Below are positions 16,277-23,824 of a DNA stretch of 30,730 nt, piece after piece. Numbering within the stretch: position 1 is the stretch's first letter; every line of letters starts with the position of its first letter. A program made the translations under genes and the position numbers. Source of the stretch: DASULK01 sp036381835 (GTDB lineage Bacteria > Actinomycetota > Actinomycetes > Mycobacteriales > Micromonosporaceae); NCBI GenBank assembly GCA_036381835.1, contig DASVCA010000094.1, forward strand, positions 1 through 30,730, in the 5' to 3' direction. The notes under the pieces are model-generated. The model did not search any database, was not told the DNA's origin, and was given only the letters and a program-made list of their open reading frames with translations.

Positions 16277-19200
16277 TCAACGGAAGTCCCGGGAGGCGGG
16301 ACTGACCGGCGGGACGACGGCGTCGAGCCGGTCGGCGACCAGGTTGATCACCCCGTCGTGTCTCTCCAGCCGACCGCGTACGACGAGCGCGGCACTGCTG
16401 CGGGCGACCGTGCGATAACGCTGCCACAGCCCCGGCGAGCAGATGACGTTGAGCATCCCGGTCTCGTCCTCCAGGTTCAGGAAGGTGACTCCGCCCGCGG
16501 TGGCCGGCCGCTGCCGGTGGGTGACGAGACCACCGACGCGCACCCGACGGCCGTTCTCGATTCGGCCCAGCCGCGCGATCGGCACCGCCCCCAACTCGTC
16601 CAGTCGAGAACGGACGAACTGGATCGGGTGACGGTCCGGGGACAGGCCGGTGGCCCACACATCGGCGACCAGCTCGTCCACCTCGTCCATCCCGGGCAGG
16701 GTGGGTGCGGCCGTGCCGACAGCCGTATCCGGCAGCCGACCCGGCCGATCCTGGGCGGCGGCGCCCGCCGCCCAGAGCGCCTCCCGACGGGTCAGCCCGA
16801 AACAGGCGAAGGCGTCCGCGGTGGCCAGCGCCTCCAGCCGAGCGGCGGTCAGCCCGACCCGGCGGGCCAGGTCGGACATACTCCGGTAGGGGCCGCCGGC
16901 GGCGCGTTCCGCCACGATCCGCTCCGCGGTCTCAGCGCCGACCCCGCGGACACCGGCCAGGCCAAGCCGCACCGCCGGACCGCCCAACCCCCACCGATGC
17001 GGCGGCTCGCCGGGCAGGCTCCCCCACCGCGTGTCCGGGCCGGCCTCCAGCACCGCCACGGCCTCGCTGGCGTTGATGTCTGGCCGTCGCACCTCGACCC
17101 CGTGCCGGCGGGCGTCGTCCACCAGGCTCTGCGGCGAGTAGAAGCCCATCGGCTGGGCGTTGAGCAGCGCGGCGAGGAACGGCCCCGGGTGGTAGCGCTT
17201 GAGCCAGGCGCTGGCGTAGACCAGGTAGGCGAAGCTCATCGCGTGGCTTTCCGGGAAGCCGTAGCTGGCGAACGAGGAGAGTTTGAGGTAGACGTCGTCG
17301 GCCAACTCCCCGGTGACGCCCCGCTCGGCCATACCGGCGTAGAGCCGGTCCCGCAGCCGGGCCATCCGCTCGACGGAGCGTTTGGCTCCCATGGCCCGGC
17401 GCAACTGGTCGGCCTCGGCGGCGTCGAACCCGGCCATGTCGATCGCCAACTGCATGAGCTGCTCCTGGAACAGCGGCACCCCGAGCGTCTTCTCCAGGGC
17501 GTTGCGCATCAGCGGGTGCGGGAACTCGACCGGTTCCAGGCCGTTGCGTCGGCGGATGTACGGGTGCACCGAGCCGCCCTGGATCGGGCCGGGCCGGATC
17601 AGCGCCACCTCGACCACCAGGTCGTAGAACTCGCGGGGTCTGAGTCGAGGCAGGGTGGCCATCTGGGCGCGGCTCTCCACCTGGAAGACCCCCACCGAGT
17701 CGCCCCGGCAGAGCATGTCGTACACCTCGGGGTCGTCCAGCGACATTCCGCTCAGGTCGAGGGTGGAGCCGATCATGTCGAACGCATAGTGCAGCGCGGA
17801 CAGCATGCCGAGCCCGAGCAGGTCGAACTTGACCAGCCCCACGCTCGCACAGTCGTCCTTGTCCCACTGCAGGACGGTCCGGCCCGCCATCCGCGCCCAC
17901 TCCACCGGGCACACGTCGATGATCGGCCGGTCGCAGATCACCATCCCGCCCGAGTGGATGCCCAGATGCCGGGGGAAGGTCTGCAGCTCATTGGCGTACG
18001 CGACCACGTGCTCCGGGATGTCCTGGACGTCCACCGAGGCGATCTCGCCCCACCGGTCGATCTGCTTGCTCCAGGCGTCCTGCTGCCCCGGTGAGAAGCC
18101 GAACGCCCGGGCGATGTCCCGGACCGCCGAACGAGGCCGATAGGAGATGACGTTGGCCACCTGGGCGGTGTGCTCTCGGCCGTACCGGGCGTAGACGTAC
18201 TGGATGACCTCCTCTCGACGGTCGGACTCGATGTCGACGTCGATGTCGGGCGGTCCGTCCCGCTCGGGGGCGAGGAAGCGTTCGAAGAGCAGCTTGTGCC
18301 GAACCGCGTCGACGTTGGTGATCCGCAGCGCGTAGCAGACCGCGGAGTTGGCCGCCGAGCCGCGACCCTGGCAGTAGATGTCGTTGCGCCGGCAGAACTC
18401 GACGATGTCGTAGACCACCAGGAAGTAGCCGGGGAAACCGAGCTTCTCGATCATCGCCAGCTCGTGTTCGAGCTGGCGGTAGGCCGCCGGGTGGGCCTGC
18501 GGCGGGCCGTAGCGTTCCAACGCGCCCCGCATGGTCAGCTCGCGCAGCCAACTCATCTCGGTGTGGCCGGGCGGCACCGGGTAGTCGGGCAGCTTCGGTG
18601 CGACCAGGTTCAGGTCGAAGGCCAGCTCCATGCCGTACGCGGCGGCGCGGGCCACCGCTCCGGGGTACGGGGCGAACCGGGCCGCCATCTCGGCTCCGCT
18701 GCGCAGGTGGGCGGTGGCTGCGGCCGGCAGCCAACCATCGATCTCGTCGAGGCTGCGTCGGGCCCGCACCGCGGCCAACGCGGTCGCCAACCGCCGCCGG
18801 GACGGGGTCGCGTAGTGGACGTTGTTGGTGGCGACCGTGGGCAGTCCCGCCCGCGCGGCCAGTTCGGCGAGGGCGTCGTTGCGGTCCGCGTCGAGCGGGT
18901 CGCCGTGGTCGGTCAACTCGACCGCCACGTTGTCCGCGCCGAACAGGGCGACCAGGCGGTCCAGCTCCCGGACCGCGGCCGGCATGCCCCCGGTACGCAG
19001 CGCGGCCGGGACCGGCCCCTTCCGGCACCCGGTGAGCACGAGAACGTGGTCGCGCAGCGCAGCGGCCACCTCCTCCAGCTCCCCGTAGTCGGGTCGGCCC
19101 TTCTCCCCGCCCCGCAGATGGGCCCGACCGATGGCACGCGCCAGCCGGGCATATCCCCGCGCTCCGCAGGCGAGCACCAGCAGATGGCGGCCGCCGGGGT

Positions 19201-19453
19201 CGGGCTCCCCCGCACGCGGTCCCGGCAGGTCGAGGGAGAGTTCGGCGCCGAACACGGTGGGCAGGCGCAGCGCGCGGGCCGCCTCGGCGAACCGGACCAC
19301 CCCGTAGAACCCGTCGTGGTCGGTCACCGCGAGCGCGGTCAGCCCCAGCCGAACCGCCTCCCCGGCCAACTCCTCCGGATGACTGGCCCCGTCGAGGAAA
19401 CTGAAGTTGGTGTGGCAGTGCAGCTCCGCGTAGGGCACCGCGTCCTCAGTCAT
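16277..19453 (-). CDS. dnaE2: Error-prone DNA polymerase III alpha homologue DnaE2 (ImuC)
   Basis: A 1058-residue C-family polymerase that performs damage-induced mutagenic synthesis with ImuA and ImuB. In order it has the PHP domain (AELHCHTNFSFLDGASHPEEL and VTDHDGFYG, residues 9-50) and the polymerase core with catalytic aspartates in PDIDVDIES (Asp403, Asp405, Asp407). A helix-hairpin-helix region follows (GVRGVGAETAERIVAERA), then a C-terminal OB-fold (RVRVGGLVTHRQRPATAGG). It lacks the long C-terminal clamp and tau-binding extension of replicative DnaE1, as is usual for DnaE2. ATG 19453 overlaps the imuB stop by 8 nt. It is the last gene of the SOS-controlled operon. In M. tuberculosis dnaE2 is unlinked from imuA'-imuB; here all are together. 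Confidence 0.96.
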   Translation of the reverse strand: MTEDAVPYAELHCHTNFSFLDGASHPEELAGEAVRLGLTALAVTDHDGFYGVVRFAEAARALRLPTVFGAELSLDLPGPRAGEPDPGGRHLLVLACGARGYARLARAIGRAHLRGGEKGRPDYGELEEVAAALRDHVLVLTGCRKGPVPAALRTGGMPAAVRELDRLVALFGADNVAVELTDHGDPLDADRNDALAELAARAGLPTVATNNVHYATPSRRRLATALAAVRARRSLDEIDGWLPAAATAHLRSGAEMAARFAPYPGAVARAAAYGMELAFDLNLVAPKLPDYPVPPGHTEMSWLRELTMRGALERYGPPQAHPAAYRQLEHELAMIEKLGFPGYFLVVYDIVEFCRRNDIYCQGRGSAANSAVCYALRITNVDAVRHKLLFERFLAPERDGPPDIDVDIESDRREEVIQYVYARYGREHTAQVANVISYRPRSAVRDIARAFGFSPGQQDAWSKQIDRWGEIASVDVQDIPEHVVAYANELQTFPRHLGIHSGGMVICDRPIIDVCPVEWARMAGRTVLQWDKDDCASVGLVKFDLLGLGMLSALHYAFDMIGSTLDLSGMSLDDPEVYDMLCRGDSVGVFQVESRAQMATLPRLRPREFYDLVVEVALIRPGPIQGGSVHPYIRRRNGLEPVEFPHPLMRNALEKTLGVPLFQEQLMQLAIDMAGFDAAEADQLRRAMGAKRSVERMARLRDRLYAGMAERGVTGELADDVYLKLSSFASYGFPESHAMSFAYLVYASAWLKRYHPGPFLAALLNAQPMGFYSPQSLVDDARRHGVEVRRPDINASEAVAVLEAGPDTRWGSLPGEPPHRWGLGGPAVRLGLAGVRGVGAETAERIVAERAAGGPYRSMSDLARRVGLTAARLEALATADAFACFGLTRREALWAAGAAAQDRPGRLPDTAVGTAAPTLPGMDEVDELVADVWATGLSPDRHPIQFVRSRLDELGAVPIARLGRIENGRRVRVGGLVTHRQRPATAGGVTFLNLEDETGMLNVICSPGLWQRYRTVARSSAALVVRGRLERHDGVINLVADRLDAVVPPVSPASRDFR

Positions 19454-20996
19454 AGATCGCCTCCACCAACCACCGCCCGCCGGAGGCGCTCAGCAGCAAC
19501 GCCCTCCCATCGGCGAGGCTGACCTGGAAACGGGCCCGACGGCGGGCCTCCCCCGCCGCCCACCAGCGCTCGTCGATCGGCCACGGCCCCGCCCAGCCGG
19601 TTATCTCCGCAGGGTCGGCGGAGCCGATGACGAGCCGGGTCGGGGTCCCGCTGACCTGCAGCCGGGCGCTCACCGAGACCGGTACTCCCGCGGCGTCGTA
19701 CACCGCGGCCGCGAGCGGATCCGGCAACACCAGCGCCGGTGCCGGTGGCGGCAGCCGACCCGGCCACGGCGGCTCGGCCGGTCGGGCCGGGAGCCGCTCG
19801 TCCCCCCACGGCACCAGTCGCACCCGGTCGTCCGGCGAGCGTCCGCCGCCGAGCACCGCGGTGAGCACCGCTTCGGGGCCGAGCAGCCCCTGCACCCGGC
19901 TCAACGCCCGGTGTGCTCGGTCCCGTTCCTCCCCCGGCTCGCCCCACAGCCCCGGTTGCAGGTCGGCCAACGCGAGCATCCCGTCCGGGATCAGCCGCAA
20001 CCGGACGATGCCCGCGGTCGGGCGGATGGGCGCGCCGCCCGGCCTGCGGTAGGTGCCGGACAGCCATCCGTCGAGCTGCCAACGCACCCGATCGGCGATG
20101 GCGACCGGGGTCAGCGACCCGTCGTGCCGCCAGACCCGGTGCAGTTCCCGCCCGTCGGCGGTGACCGCCTCGATCCCGAGGCGGGTGCAGGCCAGGCCGT
20201 GGCGGAAGAGGCGGTCGTGCAGCCGCTCGGCGAGCGCCCGGGCGGCGAACGCCGCCGCGTCCACCCGCTCCAGCGGGTCGTCGTACGTCTCGGTCACGTC
20301 CAGCTCGGGTGGTGGGCGGCGCACCGCGAGGGAGCGGTGATCCCGCCCGGCGGCCAGGCGGTGCGCCAGCGCCGCGTCGAATCCGAACCGGGCCAGGACG
20401 TCTCCGGCGGGAAGCGCCGCGAAATCGCCGAGGGTACGCACCCCGAGCCGGCGCAGCAGATCGGTCAGCCGCGGGCGCCCGAGCGATTCGATCGGCTGGT
20501 CGGCGAGGAACCGCGGCGTGCCGCCGGGAGGCACGATCCGTCCGGTACGTGCGGCGATACCGGCGGCGAAGACCCCGTCGGCGATCCCGATCTGGCATTC
20601 CACGTCGCAGTCCTGGGCGACCTGTTCGACGATTCGTTCAGCGGCCTGCTCCTCACCGCCGAAGTAGCGGGCCGGGCCGCGGGCGGCGAGGGCACCGGAG
20701 CCGGGACGGATCACTTCGACCCCGGCGGCGACCGACTCGACCGCCGCCACCACCGCTTCGAAGGCTCGTACGTCCCGTGCCGGGTCATGATCGATCACGG
20801 TCAGCCGGGGGCAGCGGCTCTGCGCCTCTCGCCTGCGCAGGCCACGGCGCACCCCTTCGGCACGGGCGGCTGGGGAGCAGGCGACCACCCGATTCGCGTG
20901 CAGCACCGCGACCGGGCCGGTGGCCGGAACCCCGTCGATGATCTCGGCTGCGATCACCGGCCCATCGGGGCACCAGAGGAACATCGTCCGGTTCAT
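19446..20996 (-). CDS. imuB: ImuB, Y-family polymerase-like mutasome hub
   Basis: A 516-residue Y-family homologue that has lost polymerase activity. Where active enzymes have DMDxFFASVE, this reads FLWCPDGPVIAAE; the second acidic pair is also absent, with PGSGALAARGPARYFGG in the corresponding region. In known systems ImuB bridges DnaE2, ImuA and the sliding clamp. QPGLWG (residues 347-352) corresponds to the mycobacterial clamp motif QLPLWG. The C-terminal GLLGPEAVLTAVLGGGRSPDDRVRLVPWG is family-typical. ATG 20996 overlaps the imuA stop (ATGA). ATG 20984, four codons later, is an alternative. The frame is open much further upstream, but that stretch overlaps imuA and is not coding. Confidence 0.93.
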   Translation of the reverse strand: MNRTMFLWCPDGPVIAAEIIDGVPATGPVAVLHANRVVACSPAARAEGVRRGLRRREAQSRCPRLTVIDHDPARDVRAFEAVVAAVESVAAGVEVIRPGSGALAARGPARYFGGEEQAAERIVEQVAQDCDVECQIGIADGVFAAGIAARTGRIVPPGGTPRFLADQPIESLGRPRLTDLLRRLGVRTLGDFAALPAGDVLARFGFDAALAHRLAAGRDHRSLAVRRPPPELDVTETYDDPLERVDAAAFAARALAERLHDRLFRHGLACTRLGIEAVTADGRELHRVWRHDGSLTPVAIADRVRWQLDGWLSGTYRRPGGAPIRPTAGIVRLRLIPDGMLALADLQPGLWGEPGEERDRAHRALSRVQGLLGPEAVLTAVLGGGRSPDDRVRLVPWGDERLPARPAEPPWPGRLPPPAPALVLPDPLAAAVYDAAGVPVSVSARLQVSGTPTRLVIGSADPAEITGWAGPWPIDERWWAAGEARRRARFQVSLADGRALLLSASGGRWLVEAIYD

Positions 20997-21730
20997 GTCG
21001 GGATTCGCACCGGTTTCCGCACCAGGGTGAGCGAGACCGGGCGCGGCACCTCCGAGGTGGGGATGCCGATGTCGTCGATCGGGGCGACGGTGCCCGGCGG
21101 CTCCCCGGGCAGCCAGACCCGGATCTGCCGGGGGCGGGCGGCGGCACCTCTGCCCCGTGCGGAGAGGACGAGTTCCCGGCGGCGCAGCCGGCCCCGGCCC
21201 TGGCCGAGTCCGTGCCACACGCCGCGGACCACGCGAAGCGTCACGTCGGCCCCCTCCCACCGGCCGTACGGGACGAGCACGCAGCCGCGCTGGCGGGCCC
21301 GGGCGGCCAGGCGGCTGGCGACCGACGCGCTGACCGTCCCCGGGATCGCGGTGACCACCACGTCCACCCCGTCGATCAGGGCGGCGACCACGGTCGTCCA
21401 GTCCGGTCCGGGGTGGGGCACGAGGGCGAGCCGATCCAGTGCGATGCCCACCTCGGCTGCGGCGACCACGCCGAGAGCGGGCACGCCCACCACAGCGCAC
21501 CACGACCCCGCCCGAGACGCCTCCGCGAGCAGCGCCAGCACCAACGAGGTGCCGCCGCTGGGAGCGGGGCGGTCGGCGGCGACCGCGACGGTGCTGCCTC
21601 GACGCAGCCCCCGGTGCGGCAGCAGCCCGGTCAGCCCGGGCGGCACCGGCAGCACATCGGGTTCTGACTGACTCGCCGGTCGGACCAGGCTCGCCAGCGC
21701 TGCGGATCCGACCGCCATCCGACCTGCCAT
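20993..21730 (-). CDS. imuA: ImuA (ImuA'-like), RecA-fold mutasome protein
   Basis: A 245-residue protein with a RecA-like arrangement: GLRRGSTVAVAA, then a degenerate nucleotide-binding loop APSGGTSLVLALL lacking the Walker A lysine, and DVVVTAIPGTVSASVASRLAARARQRGCVLVPYG as the later strands. It fits the actinobacterial ImuA' group by size, fold and position directly before imuB. ImuA' binds ImuB and is needed for DnaE2-dependent mutagenesis in mycobacteria. I chose ATG 21730, 23 nt after the HEPN gene stop; ATG 21718, with AGG close upstream, is an alternative. The frame is open beyond, but overlaps the HEPN gene. The stop overlaps imuB by 4 nt. Confidence 0.87.
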   Translation of the reverse strand: MAGRMAVGSAALASLVRPASQSEPDVLPVPPGLTGLLPHRGLRRGSTVAVAADRPAPSGGTSLVLALLAEASRAGSWCAVVGVPALGVVAAAEVGIALDRLALVPHPGPDWTTVVAALIDGVDVVVTAIPGTVSASVASRLAARARQRGCVLVPYGRWEGADVTLRVVRGVWHGLGQGRGRLRRRELVLSARGRGAAARPRQIRVWLPGEPPGTVAPIDDIGIPTSEVPRPVSLTLVRKPVRIPT

Positions 21731-21753
21731 CGGCTGGTGGCGCCTCACTCTTC

Positions 21754-22197
21754 TCAGGCGGCCAGCCCGTCGAGGGTGGGCTGGCGGGTCGCGTCGAGGG
21801 CTGCCTCGACCAACGCCACGAACTGTCCGGCGGCACGCAGCAGGTCGTCCGCCTCCCGGGTGGTCACGACGCGGGGGATGCCGGCTTCTGCGGCGGCCCG
21901 CTTGGTGGCACCGGCGGCGAAGAAGTTCGCCCACTCCCCCAGCTCGGGAGCAACCATCGCCAGCAGGATCCACACGCTGGTGACCCGGTTACGGCGGTTG
22001 GGTGCGGGGCGGGCCCGGGCGGCGAGCATCGCTGCGGCGGCACGCAGCGCGGCGAGGTGGGCCGTGGCGTAGCGCAGTCCGTCGGGACGGGTCCGGGCGG
22101 CCTCGACCAGTCCCTGGCGGGCGATCACGAGCAGTTGTGCCGGGGTGCGGTGTGGCAGCAGGTGCGCCGGCACTGTAGGCGTCTGAGCCGTGGGCAT
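21754..22197 (-). CDS. SAV_6107-type HEPN domain protein, first gene of the SOS mutasome operon
   Basis: A 147-residue alpha-helical protein that I recognise as the SAV_6107 family of HEPN proteins from actinobacteria. GLRYATAHLAALRAAAAML contains R-x4-H, the spacing of the HEPN ribonuclease motif, but the activity is untested. A second conserved-looking block is VTSVWILLAMVAPELGEWANFFAAG. ATG 22197 is set by GAGGAG 6 nt upstream. The stop is 23 nt before imuA, so it belongs to the imuA-imuB-dnaE2 operon, and it is the first gene after the SOS box. HEPN proteins are often RNases or toxins, or helper folds for nucleotidyltransferases. Whether this one cuts RNA or has a structural mutasome role is open. 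Confidence 0.8.
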   Translation of the reverse strand: MPTAQTPTVPAHLLPHRTPAQLLVIARQGLVEAARTRPDGLRYATAHLAALRAAAAMLAARARPAPNRRNRVTSVWILLAMVAPELGEWANFFAAGATKRAAAEAGIPRVVTTREADDLLRAAGQFVALVEAALDATRQPTLDGLAA

Positions 22198-22221
22198 GAT
22201 CCGCTCCTCTGTGTCGCTTCG

Positions 22222-22484
22222 CGCGCCCCGCCGAACTGCGGGGCGCGTTGTCGGGATCGAGAGGCCCGCTGCGGAGGAAGACGCACCGGTGTGGCCGGCC
22301 GGCCGGGTGCAGAGCTTCCCCACACCACACCCGGCCGGCGCGAAGCCGGCGGGTCCGTTGCCCGCCGCCTGGGGGTCGGAGGCGGCGGACAACGGTCCTG
22401 CCTTTCGGGCCCGGCCCGCGCAGCCGGACCCCGTGCGGCCCGCGGAACCGCACTCCGGGAGGTGCGCCGCGAACGCCCTCCCGG
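22222..22484 (-). ncRNA. Hairpin-rich leader of the imu operon
   Basis: Between the SOS promoter and the HEPN gene lie about 300 nt without a convincing gene, holding five inverted repeats. They are: 22222-22247 (perfect 10-bp stem, 6-nt loop); 22329-22354 (GCCGGC core extended by ACCC/GGGT); 22355-22395 (16-bp stem, 9-nt loop); 22433-22453 (GTGCGG/CCGCAC); and 22455-22484 (CCGGGAGG/CCTCCCGG). In the 16-bp stem the one imperfect pair is a G-U wobble in minus-strand RNA but a C-A mismatch in plus-strand RNA, which favours action in the imu transcript. None has a T-run, so they are not intrinsic terminators. I match them to no known RNA family. Confidence 0.55.
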
Positions 22485-22508
22485 CATCAGCACGAACGCT
22501 CGACTCAA

Positions 22509-22524
22509 TCGAACATTCGTTCGA
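22509..22524. promoter_or_regulatory. SOS box (LexA operator)
   Basis: TCGAACATTCGTTCGA is a perfect dyad TCGAAC-N4-GTTCGA and matches the GAAC-N4-GTTC operator of Gram-positive and actinobacterial LexA. It abuts TATAGT on the minus strand and covers the predicted transcription start, so bound LexA would block the HEPN-imuA-imuB-dnaE2 operon until DNA damage. The plus-strand gene ybaK starts 96 nt away and has no visible promoter overlapping the box. Confidence 0.92.
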
Positions 22525-22530
22525 ACTATA
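22525..22530 (-). promoter_or_regulatory. -10 element TATAGT of the imu operon
   Basis: On the minus strand TATAGT is immediately followed by the SOS box. The predicted start is at about 22517, inside the operator. No good -35 is visible in the C/G-rich DNA upstream. Confidence 0.65.
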
Positions 22531-22619
22531 AGCGAGAGTACCCCCCTTCGCCACTCGAAACGCAGCCGTTGCCAGAACCCGGTCGCCCGGCGTCCGACCG
22601 GATCACGCAAGATAGGCCC

Positions 22620-23105
22620 GTGACACACCCGAACGTGCAGGCCGTACAGGACGCGCTGGACAACGCGGGCGCCCACGACGGTGCCGGACGACCGAGCCAG
22701 GTACACATGCTCCCCGACGCGGTGCACACCGCCGCCGCGGCCGCCACGGCTCTCGGTGTGGAGGTCGGACAGATCGTCAAGTCACTGATCTTCGCCGCCG
22801 ACGAGGAGCCGCTACTGGTGCTCACCTCCGGCGCACATCAGGTGGACACCGACCGGATCGCCATCCGGCTCGGTGCGGCGGAGATCCGGCGTGCCACGCC
22901 CGAGTTCGTCCGCGCCCACACCGGCCAGCCGATCGGCGGCGTCGCTCCGCTCGGACATCCCAAACCGATCCGGACCCTGGTCGACGTCGCGCTCGCCGAG
23001 TACGACCAGATCTGGGCGGCCGGCGGGGTGCCCCGAGCCGTCTTCCCGATCACCTACAGCGAGCTGCTGCGCGTCACCGCAGGAACACCTACCGACGTGG
23101 CGTGA
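22620..23105 (+). CDS. YbaK/EbsC-family aminoacyl-tRNA deacylase-like protein
   Basis: A 161-residue single-domain YbaK/ProX-like protein. The family hydrolyses misacylated tRNA such as Cys-tRNA-Pro. Typical features are the lysine in VGQIVKSLIFAADEEPLLVLTSG, then HTGQPIGGVAPLGHPKPIRTLVD (the GxxPxG-type loop), and FPITYSELLRVTAG near the end. The GTG start lies 6 nt after CAAGAT, an imperfect -10, so the mRNA may be leaderless; no ribosome site is seen. Its stop is 127 nt before the GNAT gene on the same strand. Exact substrate specificity is not predictable. Confidence 0.88.
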   Translation: MTHPNVQAVQDALDNAGAHDGAGRPSQVHMLPDAVHTAAAAATALGVEVGQIVKSLIFAADEEPLLVLTSGAHQVDTDRIAIRLGAAEIRRATPEFVRAHTGQPIGGVAPLGHPKPIRTLVDVALAEYDQIWAAGGVPRAVFPITYSELLRVTAGTPTDVA

Positions 23106-23232
23106 ATCCCCCGGCACACACCGGTCCGCGGGAACGCATCCCGGTGCGGGAACCGCTACTGTCGGCAGCACGCATCCGGGCGGACCGGTACGGGTCAGGG
23201 CGTACCAGGGTAGAGGTGAGGAGCGGACAGGC

Positions 23233-23781
23233 ATGCGGTTGGTGCCGTGGCAGCCGAACGATCTGATCCGACGGTTGGACGACGTGGTCACGGTCTACGG
23301 CGAGGCGATGGGCTACCGCGCCGAGCTGCTGCAGGCCCGCCGCGGCTACATCGCGACCCACGTCCGCCGGCCGGGCTTCCGGGCGGTGGCGACGCTCACC
23401 AACGACGGCCAACTGGTGGGATTCGGCTACGGCTACCGGTCGGCGCCCGGACAGTGGTGGCGTGACCAGGTGTACGCCGCGCTGGACGAGCCGGCGCGCC
23501 GGCACTGGCTGACCGACTGCTTCGAAGTGGTCGAACTGCATGTGCGTCCGGCTGCGCAAGGCCACGGGGTGGGAACCCGACAGCTGCGCGTTCTGCTCTC
23601 CATGGCCGGCGGCACCACCACCCTGCTGTCCACACCGGAGGCCGACGAGCAGACGTCGCGGGCATGGCGCCTCTATCGCCGGTTCGGCTTCGTCGATGTG
23701 CTGCGCGACTTCCGCTTCCCCGGCGACGAGCGAGTCTTCGCCGTGCTCGGCCGAACATTGCCGCTACCGGCGCAGAAGTAG
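23233..23781 (+). CDS. GNAT-family N-acetyltransferase
   Basis: A 182-residue protein of the GCN5-related acetyltransferase fold. The acetyl-CoA loop is in VELHVRPAAQGHGVGTRQL (Q-G-H-G-V-G), followed by SMAGGTTTLLSTP, and the closing motif is AWRLYRRFGFVDVLRDF. ATG 23233 follows AGGAG at 23219-23223. The frame is open upstream inside ybaK, but the ribosome site favours this start. The substrate is unknown. It ends 43 nt from the convergent phosphatidyltransferase-like gene. Confidence 0.88.
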   Translation: MRLVPWQPNDLIRRLDDVVTVYGEAMGYRAELLQARRGYIATHVRRPGFRAVATLTNDGQLVGFGYGYRSAPGQWWRDQVYAALDEPARRHWLTDCFEVVELHVRPAAQGHGVGTRQLRVLLSMAGGTTTLLSTPEADEQTSRAWRLYRRFGFVDVLRDFRFPGDERVFAVLGRTLPLPAQK

Positions 23782-23824
23782 CCCCGACCGCCGGCCCGGT
23801 CTCCCACCCGATCCCGCACCACGG

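Noticed and set aside
14354..18094. A 1246-codon open frame on the plus strand across the methyltransferase, TauE and dnaE2 genes
   Set aside because: It crosses several recognised genes on both strands and is low-complexity Arg/Gly/Pro; no domain was recognised.
20997..21836. N-terminal extension of imuB by 280 codons
   Set aside because: The stretch is the shadow of imuA in another frame. Family similarity and the ATGA overlap place the start at 20996.
22125..22487. A Pro/Arg-rich minus-strand ORF starting at ATG 22487 inside the imu leader
   Set aside because: It has no ribosome site, overlaps the start of the HEPN gene in another frame, and its composition follows the GC-rich hairpins. 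I cannot exclude a leader peptide but see no evidence for one.
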